From Tissierellales bacterium (GTDB taxonomy: Bacteria; Bacillota; Clostridia; Tissierellales; Sedimentibacteraceae): a DNA stretch of 64,000 bases. Below the pieces are notes generated by a model. That model searched no databases, was not told the DNA's origin, and saw nothing but the letters and a program-made list of their open reading frames with translations. Positions 27,598 through 37,031 of the stretch are shown here, one piece after another. The DNA lies in the NCBI GenBank assembly GCA_018433765.1, contig JAHDQO010000004.1, positions 310,001 to 374,000 on the forward strand, given 5' to 3'. A program made the translations under genes and the position numbers. How positions within the stretch are numbered: the first letter of the stretch is position 1; every line of letters starts with the position of its first letter.

Positions 27598-27630
27598 AAA
27601 AGGTGCTATAAAAAAGCACCTTTTAATTTA
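27598..27630 (+). terminator. Rho-independent terminator or attenuator
   Basis: AAAAGGTGCT and AGCACCTTTT form a 10-base stem around a short A-rich loop just after the lipoprotein stop, followed by TTAATTTA. It lies only 17 bases before the MBOAT start and would separate the lipoprotein from the O-acyltransferase unless read through. Confidence 0.75.
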
Positions 27631-27646
27631 ATAACGAGGTAAAAGA

Positions 27647-29026
27647 ATGGTATTTAGCAGTTTAACATTTCTATTTGTTTTTTTACCAATAGTCATTTCT
27701 ATATATTTTGCTGCACCTTCAAAGTTTAAAAATCTAGTATTATTTATTTCAAGTTTAATATTTTACGCATGGGGAGAACCTGTATATATTTTATTAATGA
27801 TATTTTCAACAATAGTTGATTATATAAATGGTATTTTAGTAGATAAGTACAGCCATGATAAAAACAAGTCTAAAAAATTTGTAATAATTTCTGTAATAAT
27901 AAATTTATCATTACTGTGCATCTTTAAGTATGCTGATTTTATAATATTAACTATAAATGGATTTATTGGAACCGATATACCTTTATTAAAGCTGCCATTA
28001 CCTATAGGAATATCTTTTTATACTTTTCAAACTATGTCGTATACAATAGATGTTTATAGAAAAGAGGCACCAGTGCAGAGAAATATAATATCATTAGGTG
28101 CATATGTATCACTATTTCCTCAGTTAATTGCAGGGCCTATAGTAAGGTATCAAACAATAGCAGAACAAATAAATACTAGAAAAGAAACATTAGACAAGTT
28201 TGGTGAAGGTGTAAGCAGATTTCTAATAGGATTAGGTAAAAAAGTATTAATTGCAAACAATATTGGAATGCTTTGGAACATTATTCAGTCATCATCAATA
28301 AATAATTTATCAGTATTGTCTTTATGGTTTGGAATAAGTGCGTTTTCTCTACAAATATACTTTGATTTTAGCGGATATTCAGATATGGCTATAGGTTTAG
28401 GAAAAATGTTTGGTTTTGATTTTCTAGAGAATTTTAACTATCCATATATATCACAAAGTATTACTGAATTTTGGAGAAGATGGCATATTTCACTTGGAAG
28501 CTGGTTTAAAGACTATGTTTATATACCTTTAGGTGGAAATAAAAAAGGAAAGTTTAAAACCTATAGGAACTTGTTTATAGTCTGGTTTTTAACAGGATTA
28601 TGGCATGGAGCTAGCTGGAACTTTGTAATATGGGGATTATATTTTGGAGTAATAATAACATTAGAGAAGATATTCTTAATAAATATATTAAAAAAAGCAC
28701 CAAAATTTTTTAGGCATCTATATACTACCTTAATATTATTCATTTCATGGGTATTTTTTAATTTTGAAGAAATGAGTGAAGGTATTGAATATTTAAAAGG
28801 AATGTTTGGGTTTAAGGAACTTCCTATAATAGATGTTAATTTTCTATATTATTTAACTAATTATGCAGTAGTGTTTATAGTAGGAATAATATGTGCAACG
28901 CCTATCGCAAAGAAATTTATTAAAAATAAAACAATATATGCTTTAATATTATTCGTTATTTATTTTTTATCAATTGCATATTTAGTAGATTCTTCATTCA
29001 ATCCATTTCTATACTTTAGGTTTTAG
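27647..29026 (+). CDS. MBOAT family O-acyltransferase (AlgI/DltB-like)
   Basis: A 459-aa membrane-bound O-acyltransferase with about 10-12 hydrophobic segments. Family motifs are present: YAWGEPVYILLM near residue 40, PLPIGISFYTFQTMSYTIDVYR near 120, FPQLIAGPIVRY near 165, WRRWHISLGSWFKDYVYIPLGG near 280 and the catalytic His in LTGLWHGASWNFVIWGLYFG near 315. Such proteins move acyl groups across the membrane onto extracellular polysaccharides or teichoic acids. The next gene encodes the DHHW partner expected to finish the transfer, 10 bp away. Cell-surface acetylation is the likely outcome; the polymer is unknown. Confidence 0.9.
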   Translation: MVFSSLTFLFVFLPIVISIYFAAPSKFKNLVLFISSLIFYAWGEPVYILLMIFSTIVDYINGILVDKYSHDKNKSKKFVIISVIINLSLLCIFKYADFIILTINGFIGTDIPLLKLPLPIGISFYTFQTMSYTIDVYRKEAPVQRNIISLGAYVSLFPQLIAGPIVRYQTIAEQINTRKETLDKFGEGVSRFLIGLGKKVLIANNIGMLWNIIQSSSINNLSVLSLWFGISAFSLQIYFDFSGYSDMAIGLGKMFGFDFLENFNYPYISQSITEFWRRWHISLGSWFKDYVYIPLGGNKKGKFKTYRNLFIVWFLTGLWHGASWNFVIWGLYFGVIITLEKIFLINILKKAPKFFRHLYTTLILFISWVFFNFEEMSEGIEYLKGMFGFKELPIIDVNFLYYLTNYAVVFIVGIICATPIAKKFIKNKTIYALILFVIYFLSIAYLVDSSFNPFLYFRF

Positions 29027-29036
29027 AGGTAAAAAT

Positions 29037-30167
29037 ATGAAAAGTAAATGTAATAAGCAAATAGCAGTAATATTTATAATATCAACAATACTTCTGTCAT
29101 TACTTAATATTATAGTTACAGATAAGGAATTTTCAGAATTAGAAAATAGATATTTACAAAAGAAGCCTAGTCTTACTTATAAGAAATTATTATCAGGTGA
29201 ATTTTCAGAAGATTTTGAAAAATATATTACAGATCAGTTCCCATTAAGAAATTGGTGGATAAAGATAAAATCAGATGTGGAAAGAGCAGTATTAAAAAAA
29301 GATAATAATGGAATTTATTTTGGGAAAGATGGGTATCTATTTGAAATGTATAATAAACCTGAAAAAACCTTTTATAAAAATATTGAATACATTAATTCTT
29401 TTATTGACAAAACAAATATTAATGTTTCTATAATGGCAGTACCAAATTCATTTCAAATATACAGTGAAAAGCTGCCTCTTTTTGCGAACCCTTATGACCA
29501 AGCAAAAGTATTAAATGATTTAAAAAATAATTTAGTATCAGAGGCAGGTTTTATTGATTTAATAGGCGTATTACAAGATAAAAAAGATGAGTATATTTAT
29601 TTTAAAACAGATCATCATTGGACGATGTTAGGCGCGTATTATGGATATTTAGAATACTGTAAAGTTAATAATATTGAAGCTGTGAGTTTAGAAGAATTTC
29701 AAATAATAGAAAAAAGTAATGAATTTTATGGTACTTATTATTCTAAAGCTAATGGTACAAGAGTAAAACCAGATAAGTTAGAAATATTGGAGCTTATCAA
29801 GAGCAAATATAGTTATTTAGTAAATTATATATATGAAGATGAACAATCAGATAATTTTTATGATGATGAATATTTAAGTAAGAAAGATAAGTATTCTTAT
29901 TTCTTTGGAGGAAATCATTCATTAATAACTATAAAAACAACAAACAAAAACGGAAAAAAATTATTAGTTATAAAAGATTCATATGCAAATGCAATGATTC
30001 CCTTACTAGCTAATAATTTTGAAGAAATACATGTTGTAGACCTCAGATATTATAAATACAATATTTATGACTATATAAAAGAAAACAATATTAATGAGGG
30101 ATTAGTATTATACAACATATCTAATTTTAATAATGATACAGGATTAGCGATCTTAAATTATTATTGA
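29037..30167 (+). CDS. DHHW family protein (AlgJ/AlgX-like acyltransferase)
   Basis: A 376-aa protein with an N-terminal membrane anchor (residues about 8-27) and an extracellular SGNH-like domain. The diagnostic TDHHWTMLGAYYGY is near residue 195, and the nucleophile Ser probably lies in KDSYANAMIPLL near 318. DHHW proteins act with MBOAT partners to acetylate exopolysaccharides in Clostridia. It begins 10 bp after the MBOAT stop, with GAGGTAAAAATATG as start context, and its 3' end overlaps the convergent gene at 30161 by 7 bases. Confidence 0.85.
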   Translation: MKSKCNKQIAVIFIISTILLSLLNIIVTDKEFSELENRYLQKKPSLTYKKLLSGEFSEDFEKYITDQFPLRNWWIKIKSDVERAVLKKDNNGIYFGKDGYLFEMYNKPEKTFYKNIEYINSFIDKTNINVSIMAVPNSFQIYSEKLPLFANPYDQAKVLNDLKNNLVSEAGFIDLIGVLQDKKDEYIYFKTDHHWTMLGAYYGYLEYCKVNNIEAVSLEEFQIIEKSNEFYGTYYSKANGTRVKPDKLEILELIKSKYSYLVNYIYEDEQSDNFYDDEYLSKKDKYSYFFGGNHSLITIKTTNKNGKKLLVIKDSYANAMIPLLANNFEEIHVVDLRYYKYNIYDYIKENNINEGLVLYNISNFNNDTGLAILNYY

Positions 30168-31117
30168 TAATTAACGATTTCTAGTCCTGTGATATCACCT
30201 GTATCTTTATAGATTGTTGCTCCATCTTTGTTTCTTAGTTTTATATCTATATTTGAATTAATACTTTCGGTAATTCTCCTTGTCATATTTCCTTGAAGAG
30301 GAGCTTGTAAAAAACCTCCGCTGTTTTTATCAGCAGTTATTTGCAGTGTATATTTTGAATTCTTTAAAGAAACACAAACTTCTTTTTCTAGTATTATTAG
30401 ATTGCTGATTTTACTGTTGTTATAAGTTGCAAATCTATATTCCATACCCCTGATGTTAAGTATACAAATAAAACCTGTGAATGTGCAAAATAAAAAAGGT
30501 ATTTCAGCAATTGAACACATTAAAGAAACAGATTCATCAGAAAAATGATTAGATTGAATCCATATATATTTTTTAGGAAATGATGCTCCCCAATCTTTTT
30601 CTATATATCCTTTACCACCATCAAAGTTAATTTCTTTATTATTAATTTCCAGATTTCCACTTAATAAATGATTCATGCTTATAACTTCATGAAAGCACTC
30701 CATAAAAGGAAAATACCCAAAGAAACCCATTGCTCCGGGAGAAAAAACAGATTTGACTATTTGTATCATATCATTAAAGTACACAACACCGTTTGCACTA
30801 ATATTTTCGTCATTAATATCCAGTTTAATACCATGTTTCGAAAATTTGTTGCTGTCTATAGTTATTGATAGACTATCATCTATAGGAGTAAAACTGTCTG
30901 CTGAGTATTCTACATAATTTGTTTTTCCATTACTGCCGTTTATTATTTGAATAAAACTGTGTGCTTTTTCATTATTATCTGGATAAGATATGCCTGGTAT
31001 AAAAGAATAAACAGATTTTTTATCTTTAGAAACAAGCTTATAATACCATCCTTCAAAGTATTTTGAGTTTCTTTTTCCTTGAAAGTTTTCTCCATTGAAT
31101 TTTTCATATTTTAACAT
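30161..31117 (-). CDS. Tocopherol cyclase-like protein
   Basis: A 318-aa soluble protein of the tocopherol-cyclase-like family. The N-terminal KYFEGWYYKLVSKDKKSVYSFIPGISY and the central GGKGYIEKDWGASFPKKYIWIQSNHF are the family's two conserved stretches. Plant VTE1 closes the chromanol ring of tocopherol; bacterial relatives are mostly uncharacterised and a tocopherol pathway is not expected here, so the name reflects fold and not function. Its ATG overlaps the stop of the upstream FAD-Rieske gene by one base (TAATG), so the two proteins are translationally coupled and may act on one lipid-like or quinone-like substrate. Confidence 0.75.
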   Translation of the reverse strand: MLKYEKFNGENFQGKRNSKYFEGWYYKLVSKDKKSVYSFIPGISYPDNNEKAHSFIQIINGSNGKTNYVEYSADSFTPIDDSLSITIDSNKFSKHGIKLDINDENISANGVVYFNDMIQIVKSVFSPGAMGFFGYFPFMECFHEVISMNHLLSGNLEINNKEINFDGGKGYIEKDWGASFPKKYIWIQSNHFSDESVSLMCSIAEIPFLFCTFTGFICILNIRGMEYRFATYNNSKISNLIILEKEVCVSLKNSKYTLQITADKNSGGFLQAPLQGNMTRRITESINSNIDIKLRNKDGATIYKDTGDITGLEIVNYQ

Positions 31118-32652
31118 TAATCATTATCTCCTTGATCAATAATTACTTTTTCTAAAGGTTCTACAGCAGGTCCTTCTATAACTTTTCCATTAATATCAAA
31201 TCTTGATCCATGACATTGACAATCCCAAGTTTTTTCAGCTGTATTAAACTTTAATTGACAGCCTAAATGTGTGCATACAGGTATAATACCATAACATTTT
31301 TCATCTTCGTCTTTATATACACCTATTTTATGTCCGTCATATTCAACTTCTTTTCCTTCTCCTGTTTTAATGTCTTTAATATCTCTTAAAGGTATGGTTA
31401 GTACTCTTTTTGCTAAACCGCCTGCCGCACTAAAACTGTTAGAGAAGAATTCAGATGCTGATTCTTTAGGAGTAAATCTAAGAGGATTATAAATATCTGA
31501 ATTCACATTATCATTGTTTAATATTTTATCTCTTATTATTTGAGCTGCAACTGTACTTCCTGTCATACCCCATTTGCCGAATCCTGTTATAACATATAAG
31601 TTAGGAACATTTTTAGTCATTTGACCTATATATGGAACTTTGTCAAGAGGCATACAATCCTGAGTAGACCATCTAGATATAATTTTAGGATTTTTAAAAT
31701 GTTCTTTTGCAAAAGTTTCAAGTTCAAGATAAGATTCTCTTTCATCTTTTTTCAATCCTGTCTTGTGATTTCCTCCACCTAGAATCAAGATATTTTCATC
31801 ATCACTACCAAAATGGTATCTCATAGAATATATAGGGTCATTTATGTTTATATACATTCCACCAAAAGGCTTATCTTCTGACTTTATTGCAAGTATATAA
31901 GACTTTTCAGCATGTAAACGCATATAATACATCCCATAATTTTTTAAGAATGGAAAATGGGTAGCTACTACTACAATATCACTTTTGATGTCACCTCTAT
32001 TGGTAGTTATAGAAAAAGGTGATTTATCACCTTTAATTTCCAAAGCTCTAGTATTCTCGTATATGCTTATTCCTGAATCTGAAACTAAAGCTGATAAGCC
32101 GTATAAATATTTTATAGGGTGAAATTGAGCTTGACTTTCAATTTTTATAGCTCCTTCTATTTCAAATGGAAGTTCTGAGCTGTTAACAAAAGATGATTCA
32201 ATGTTTAACTCTTCATATGCACGTAATTCTTTTTCTAAAGCACGGACTTCTTCCTTTCTAGTTGTATAAACGTATGCAGGTTGAGTTTTAAAGTCACAAG
32301 ATATATTATTTTTTTCCACAGTGTGCTTTATTAAATTAATAGCATTATTATTTGAAACAGCATATTGCATAGCATAGTCTTTACCAAATGAATCAATTAA
32401 ATAATCATATTTTAACCCATGTTGCATTGATATTTTAGCTGAAGTATATCCTGTTGTTCCTAGACCTATCTTAGTTGCTTCTATAATACCTACCTTTAAT
32501 CCGTTTTCTTTAAGCAGGAATGCTGTAGTCAATCCTGCTATTCCTGCACCTATAATTAAGACATCAAAATTGTCACCATCAGAAACAGTAGTGTACTCTT
32601 GTTTTCTCTGTACGTTTAACCAGTAAGATTTATTTAAATAATTTTCTTCCAT
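31117..32652 (-). CDS. FAD-dependent oxidoreductase with C-terminal Rieske domain
   Basis: A 511-aa fusion. Residues about 25-370 are a DadA-type FAD oxidoreductase, with the dinucleotide loop VLIIGAGIAGLTTAFLL (GxGxxG) and a C-terminal VITGFGKWGMTGS flavin contact. Residues about 420-505 are a Rieske [2Fe-2S] domain with ligands in CTHLGC and CQCHGSRF (Cys-x-His and Cys-x-x-His pairs). Such fusions occur in many Firmicutes and pass electrons from an amine or hydroxyl substrate to the cluster. GAGG precedes the ATG (AAGAGGTTGAT). It is coupled by a one-base overlap to the tocopherol-cyclase-like gene. Confidence 0.88.
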   Translation of the reverse strand: MEENYLNKSYWLNVQRKQEYTTVSDGDNFDVLIIGAGIAGLTTAFLLKENGLKVGIIEATKIGLGTTGYTSAKISMQHGLKYDYLIDSFGKDYAMQYAVSNNNAINLIKHTVEKNNISCDFKTQPAYVYTTRKEEVRALEKELRAYEELNIESSFVNSSELPFEIEGAIKIESQAQFHPIKYLYGLSALVSDSGISIYENTRALEIKGDKSPFSITTNRGDIKSDIVVVATHFPFLKNYGMYYMRLHAEKSYILAIKSEDKPFGGMYININDPIYSMRYHFGSDDENILILGGGNHKTGLKKDERESYLELETFAKEHFKNPKIISRWSTQDCMPLDKVPYIGQMTKNVPNLYVITGFGKWGMTGSTVAAQIIRDKILNNDNVNSDIYNPLRFTPKESASEFFSNSFSAAGGLAKRVLTIPLRDIKDIKTGEGKEVEYDGHKIGVYKDEDEKCYGIIPVCTHLGCQLKFNTAEKTWDCQCHGSRFDINGKVIEGPAVEPLEKVIIDQGDND

Positions 32653-32875
32653 ATCATCAACCTCTTTATATTTTTTATAAAATAATCTATATTTATATTA
32701 ATTTTCATAAATTAGTATCTCCAATTTAAAAGCATAAATACTGTCAAAAGTATAAGAAAAATAAAAAATAACATTAAAAAATAAAATTGGTATCATTTAA
32801 TAAAAAAGGTTAAAATAAATCATAGAATAATATGTTATAATACTAGAATAATAAATAAATAGACGATTTTAATAT

Positions 32876-32905
32876 AAGATCCTTCGACTAACGCTCAGGA
32901 TGACC
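32876..32905. repeat. Dispersed repeat, GATCCTTCGAC family, copy 1
   Basis: The core GATCCTTCGAC-taacgct-CAGGATGAC contains partly complementary ends. Related copies: 44034-44051 (left half only), 55585-55615 (inverted) and 60164-60203 (with a longer centre). It lies just upstream of the next gene's ribosome binding site. Similar sequence families are scattered in many bacterial genomes. Confidence 0.6.
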
Positions 32906-32932
32906 AGATATCGAGGAGGAAGGGAAATAATA

Positions 32933-33424
32933 ATGAAAAAAATATCTATAGTTATTTTAATAATTTTAATAATTACCATTTTTACATCTTGCAGTTTTAA
33001 CAAGAACAGTGCAGTTAAAAATCTTGAATTAGATAAAACTGCTGATGACGATAAAGCTTTAGCATATATTGTTAATAGCCCAACAAAAAGGCTGCTAGAA
33101 AAAATCACTAACGTTGAAATTTATGAATCTCAAAATAGTTATGAGAATTTTTTATTCATACCAACTTATAAAGAATCAAATATTTCAATTTATGAATTAA
33201 TATTAAAAGATGATGAATTAAGTGAAGGTAAGATTTTATTCAAAACAGACATGGTTACAGATGATTATGCATTATATATCAAAACTATTCGTCCAGAAGG
33301 AATTCCGTTCTTAAAAATAGTTATTGAGTATAAAGATTCTAAAGGAGAGTATATTGTTAGCTACAACGGTAAAGAAGGCACACCAAAAGTAGAGGTTATA
33401 AATGAAAGTCTACATAATCTTTAA
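32933..33424 (+). CDS. Hypothetical lipoprotein
   Basis: A 163-aa protein with a lipoprotein signal (hydrophobic ISIVILIILIITIFTSC, lipidated Cys near residue 19). The mature part is an acidic-basic mixture without recognisable family features; LYIKTIRPEGIPFLKIVIEYKDSKGEYIVSYNGKEG-like strands near the C-terminus suggest a beta-rich fold. ATG 32933 is used because GAGGAGGAAGGG lies upstream; an earlier in-frame ATG falls within the dispersed repeat. The stop codon sits inside its terminator stem. Confidence 0.65.
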   Translation: MKKISIVILIILIITIFTSCSFNKNSAVKNLELDKTADDDKALAYIVNSPTKRLLEKITNVEIYESQNSYENFLFIPTYKESNISIYELILKDDELSEGKILFKTDMVTDDYALYIKTIRPEGIPFLKIVIEYKDSKGEYIVSYNGKEGTPKVEVINESLHNL

Positions 33425-33450
33425 TATAATGATTATGTAGACTTTCTTAT
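33404..33450 (+). terminator. Long-stem terminator
   Basis: GAAAGTCTACATAATC (33404-33419) pairs perfectly over 16 bases with GATTATGTAGACTTTC (33431-33446), followed by TTATTTT. The coding region of the lipoprotein ends within the structure. Confidence 0.85.
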
Positions 33451-33510
33451 TTTGAATTTATATTGTACAAACTGATAGGCTTGCTTGATAAGTAATTTTA
33501 ATTTTTTAAA

Positions 33511-34572
33511 TTATTTTTTTAACTTAGCTATAGCAAATTGATATTTTTCTTCATTTTCTAAAATTTTAAATTCATTCTCACTAATTATTGCTTTAATAAG
33601 ATTTTTTCTTATTAACTTTTGTTCGTTAACCTTTGTTTCCAGTATTATTGTATCAAAATACTCACTTTCAAAGTAATCAAACTTTGCAGATAACAGTTTA
33701 TCAGTATAGGTTTCAAACCATTGTGCCGCTTTAGGATAATCCTGCTTTTGTATATATAGCTTACAATACTCATACGATGATAATCCAATACCCACTTCAA
33801 AAGTTTCTTCTAACTTAAATGCAGTTTCTAAGTAATAGTTGCATTTATCATATTCCAAAGCATCTCTTGCAATTATAGACATCATAATCAACATTGAAAT
33901 ACTTTGATTTATATATTTGAGTAATAGAGTTTGGCTTGACTTTTTAGCTTCTGTACTTTTGTTCTGTTTCTTTAAAATCATAGGATATATTGTCATTGGG
34001 TCAATACAATATGGTATTAGTTTATTTATTATTTTTTCACTTTCTTCATAGTTTCCCAATGTCATATGAATACTAGCCATAGAAAATAAAGAGATGTTAG
34101 TATATTTTACATCATTGCTTTTAACTACTTCTTCATATAAAGATAAGGCATATTCTTTATTTTTCAAAATATTATCCGAATTTGTATTTTCGAATATAGA
34201 ACCGTACATATTAATGATACTTGCAATAATAAATTTTAAATTTATAGATGTGGGATATTCTCTAATATATTCTTTGCATTTTTCCTTGCCAACTCCATTT
34301 CCTTGATGTAAAAACAATTCTTTTAAATCTTCCTTTATTTCAGTTATTTCCTTTTCTGAAAGTTGCTCTTTAAAAGATAATAAAAAATCCGTTGTAGTAT
34401 TTAATGCTCTGGCTAAGGGAGAAATCAATGAAATATTAGGTGTTGAATTTCCCGTCTCCCATTTACTTATCGCTCCAGCAGATATACCAAGCATGTTGGC
34501 TAGTTTTTCTTGTGTCAAATTATTTTGTTTGCGTAATTCTAAAATTGTAGTTCCTATATCAAAACTTTTCAT
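33511..34572 (-). CDS. Xre-family transcriptional regulator with TPR-like C-terminus
   Basis: A 353-aa protein. Residues about 8-65 are a helix-turn-helix of the Xre/Cro type (LTQEKLANMLGISAGAISKWETGNSTPN). Residues about 95-350 are helical and repeat-like (YEEVVKSNDVKYTNISLFSMASIHMTLGNYEES), typical of tetratricopeptide repeats in Rgg- or PlcR-like regulators, which may bind a peptide. ATG 34572 is chosen because GGAGG lies eight bases upstream. The target is unknown; it sits next to decayed mobile-element genes, which suggests possible mobile origin. Confidence 0.78.
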   Translation of the reverse strand: MKSFDIGTTILELRKQNNLTQEKLANMLGISAGAISKWETGNSTPNISLISPLARALNTTTDFLLSFKEQLSEKEITEIKEDLKELFLHQGNGVGKEKCKEYIREYPTSINLKFIIASIINMYGSIFENTNSDNILKNKEYALSLYEEVVKSNDVKYTNISLFSMASIHMTLGNYEESEKIINKLIPYCIDPMTIYPMILKKQNKSTEAKKSSQTLLLKYINQSISMLIMMSIIARDALEYDKCNYYLETAFKLEETFEVGIGLSSYEYCKLYIQKQDYPKAAQWFETYTDKLLSAKFDYFESEYFDTIILETKVNEQKLIRKNLIKAIISENEFKILENEEKYQFAIAKLKK

Positions 34573-34837
34573 AATATTACCTCCATATTTTTGTATCATA
34601 CTAATATTATAAGTTAAATCATTTTATTGCACAATGGATAGACATTTCTACTTTAGTTTAGAAATATTGAATGTTATTCAACATTTATTATAAGGTATAA
34701 TGTAGCTTTATTCAAAGGGAAGGATTTCTTTCAATTTATAAATAGTTTTATTAAATCCTGTCATTGGTATGTGTGGTTTATAGTAATTATTTCAACTTTC
34801 CAAATTTCAATAAACACAACCTTTTCAACCTCCAAGT

Positions 34838-35092
34838 TTATTTTAACATAGCTTTTATATCCTCAATATCACCTTTATAGATGCTGTCGGAAGAGTTTAC
34901 ACGTTTAGCAATTTGATTAAAGCTATTACTCATTTTTTGTATCTCTGCTGTTATTTGTTTTATGTCGGAATAATCAAGATTTATGATATAACCGTCAATA
35001 GCCATTTTACTAAGAATAAGCACCTAATCTTTTTGTAAGTAGTAGTGCCATTTTTTCATCAATAAAATCTCTTTCTTCCTGTGTAACACTAA
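34838..35092 (-). pseudogene. mobC: Frameshifted mobC (mobilisation protein) remnant
   Basis: Read on the minus strand, VTQEERDFIDEKMALLLTKRLGAY ends in a stop near 35020, while the next frame continues LSKMAIDGYIINLDYSDIKQ and then FNQIAKRVNSSDSIYKGD. Together they resemble the C-terminal two thirds of MobC-type relaxosome proteins (NxxNQIAKRxN is their signature). The start is missing and the two halves are in different frames, so the gene is dead. It marks a former conjugative or mobilisable element. Confidence 0.75.
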
Positions 35093-35202
35093 CGAAAGAA
35101 AACGGACAACACAAACAACAGATTGATACTTATTACAAGTTTGCAGGGGCATTTGAACTGTCAAAAGAAGTTGCAACAAGACAAAGAAAAACGGTATCAT
35201 AA
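35092..35202 (+). pseudogene. C-terminal fragment of an unknown mobile-element protein
   Basis: On the plus strand an open frame without a start reads QQIDTYYKFAGAFELSKEVA and TRQRKTVS before TAA at 35200-35202. It has coding-like composition but no recognisable family. It abuts the mobC remnant in opposite orientation, implying a deletion junction near 35092. Confidence 0.35.
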
Positions 35203-35231
35203 TTGAATATAATACCGTTTATACACACAAC

Positions 35232-35479
35232 TTATTTAGTTGTCATACATAAAACGCCCTTAGTAGGGTGTTTAATATTTAATGCTCGTGATTGTCCTAT
35301 TTTCAATATATTTTGAATTTCCTTTCTTGTTATACCATCTTTTTCACTAATAGAATCCAATATTTTTTGATACTGTGGATTTATGTATGCTCCAGAACAG
35401 TATTTGTTTTATGTGTAAAGTCAGCATGGTAATTTATATTTGGAAGCATAACTTGAAAAGCACCGTAGTTCTTAAAGCT
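35232..35479 (-). pseudogene. Fragment of a RecG/AlbA-2-like helix-turn-helix protein
   Basis: On the minus strand FKNYGAFQVMLPNINYHADF continues after a frame break near 35385 as NPQYQKILDSISEKDGITRK and EIQNILKIGQSRA before TAA at 35232-35234. It looks like the C-terminal winged-helix end of the divergent-AAA (AlbA-2) proteins often carried by integrative elements. It is truncated at its start by the MFS gene boundary. Confidence 0.45.
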
Positions 35480-36770
35480 ATTCACATACAATATTATCTA
35501 TATCTGATTCAGTAACTAGTGATTTTTTTGCATTTAATAATGTATCTTTAAATAAAAATACAAAAATAATTACTATAATTCCAGCTACGCTTATAGGAAT
35601 ATATGGTGGTAAAGTATCATATAATACGCCAAATAATATCTGACCAATTGGTATTGATATTGTTAAACCTAAATTCATAGTTGTTGCTGTTCTACCCATA
35701 TATTCTAATGGTACAATTTCTTGGAAAAGTGTTGATATACCTATGTTAGCAGCGGTAACAACTACTCCTATTAAAAACGAAAGAAAAGTAATACATATAT
35801 AAGATATTAAATTATTTTTAAATACATTAAAAAATGATGTTGTAGGTATTATTGACATAAGTACTGCCAATCCACCAGTTATTAAAAAACTATTAATTAT
35901 TAATTTACTTATTTTAGTTTGTTTTAGTATTTTGCTGCATATTATAGGTGACAATAACATTGATGAAGAAAGAATAACTTGAAACAAACTAAATTGATAA
36001 TCACTGCATTTTAAAATTTCCTTTATTACAAATATAAGACCTACACTAAATAGTGGACTCATACAAAAATTTAATACAGTACCTAAACCAATAATAGCTG
36101 ATATTAGTCTACTATTTTTTATTATTTTAATACCATCAACAAAATCATTTTTAAATTCTTTAAAATTTATTTGTTCTGGTTTTTTATTGTTTTTAGGAAT
36201 ATCTATGAATATTTCACTGATTGCTGATAAAATAAAGCTTATTGAATTCAAAATAAATATTATTTTTAAACCTATATTTACATATAGAAATGCAGCTATC
36301 AAAGGAGCTAGTATATTACCAATATTATTAACTATTGATTTTAGACTGTTAGCTTCCATTAATTCATCTTTTTCTACAATACTAGGAATTACAGCTGCCA
36401 TTGCAGAGTTGAAAAAAATTTCTGTAATTTCTAATATAATAACTAGTGCATAAATAATAGGTAAAGATAAAGCTTTATTATAGATGAAATATATTGCTAC
36501 AATACCAATAACTAATCCGTTTATAAAATCTATAATAACAATAGATTTTTTTCTATCAAACCAATCTCCGAATACACCTGCTACAGGTGATAAAATAAGT
36601 CTAGGAATAATAGAAATAGCAAGGATTGAAGCAAAAATAGTTGCTGAACCAGTAATAGCTAAAACATATAATGATAAAGCAAACTGCTGCATGTTACTTC
36701 CTACTAATGAAACTGTTTTACCTGCTATAAGCAACATAAAATTTTTATTCTTAAATAGTTTTGATCTCAT
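35478..36770 (-). CDS. MFS efflux transporter (Mef-like)
   Basis: A 430-aa permease with about 12 membrane helices of the MFS_3 type that includes macrolide efflux pumps. Typical motifs are SLVGSNMQQFALSLYVLAITGSA near residue 18, GVFGDWFDRKKS near 65 (loop 2-3 motif) and VPLEYMGRTATTMNLGLTISIPIGQILFG near 355. The exported compound is not known and resistance is only a possibility. Its stop lies immediately beside mobile-element remnants, so it may have arrived with that element. Confidence 0.8.
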   Translation of the reverse strand: MRSKLFKNKNFMLLIAGKTVSLVGSNMQQFALSLYVLAITGSATIFASILAISIIPRLILSPVAGVFGDWFDRKKSIVIIDFINGLVIGIVAIYFIYNKALSLPIIYALVIILEITEIFFNSAMAAVIPSIVEKDELMEANSLKSIVNNIGNILAPLIAAFLYVNIGLKIIFILNSISFILSAISEIFIDIPKNNKKPEQINFKEFKNDFVDGIKIIKNSRLISAIIGLGTVLNFCMSPLFSVGLIFVIKEILKCSDYQFSLFQVILSSSMLLSPIICSKILKQTKISKLIINSFLITGGLAVLMSIIPTTSFFNVFKNNLISYICITFLSFLIGVVVTAANIGISTLFQEIVPLEYMGRTATTMNLGLTISIPIGQILFGVLYDTLPPYIPISVAGIIVIIFVFLFKDTLLNAKKSLVTESDIDNIVCE

Positions 36771-37031
36771 ACAATATCCTTTCTATATTTTCATATAATT
36801 GTTTTTAAGTACAGATAAAATTAATAATTTTAAAATAATATATTGTTTTTTCAAGGTTCATAATAGAAAAAAGTTCAGGCAAGATAAGTTGACAAAATGT
36901 GTGCTATTTCGTTGATTTTTTATTAACAATATAATATTAAACTGTTATTATTTGACTGTCAACATATTTTATACAAATATAGTAATAATAAGCAACGATA
37001 CATAAATTTGTAGATGACATATTTAAGAAAT

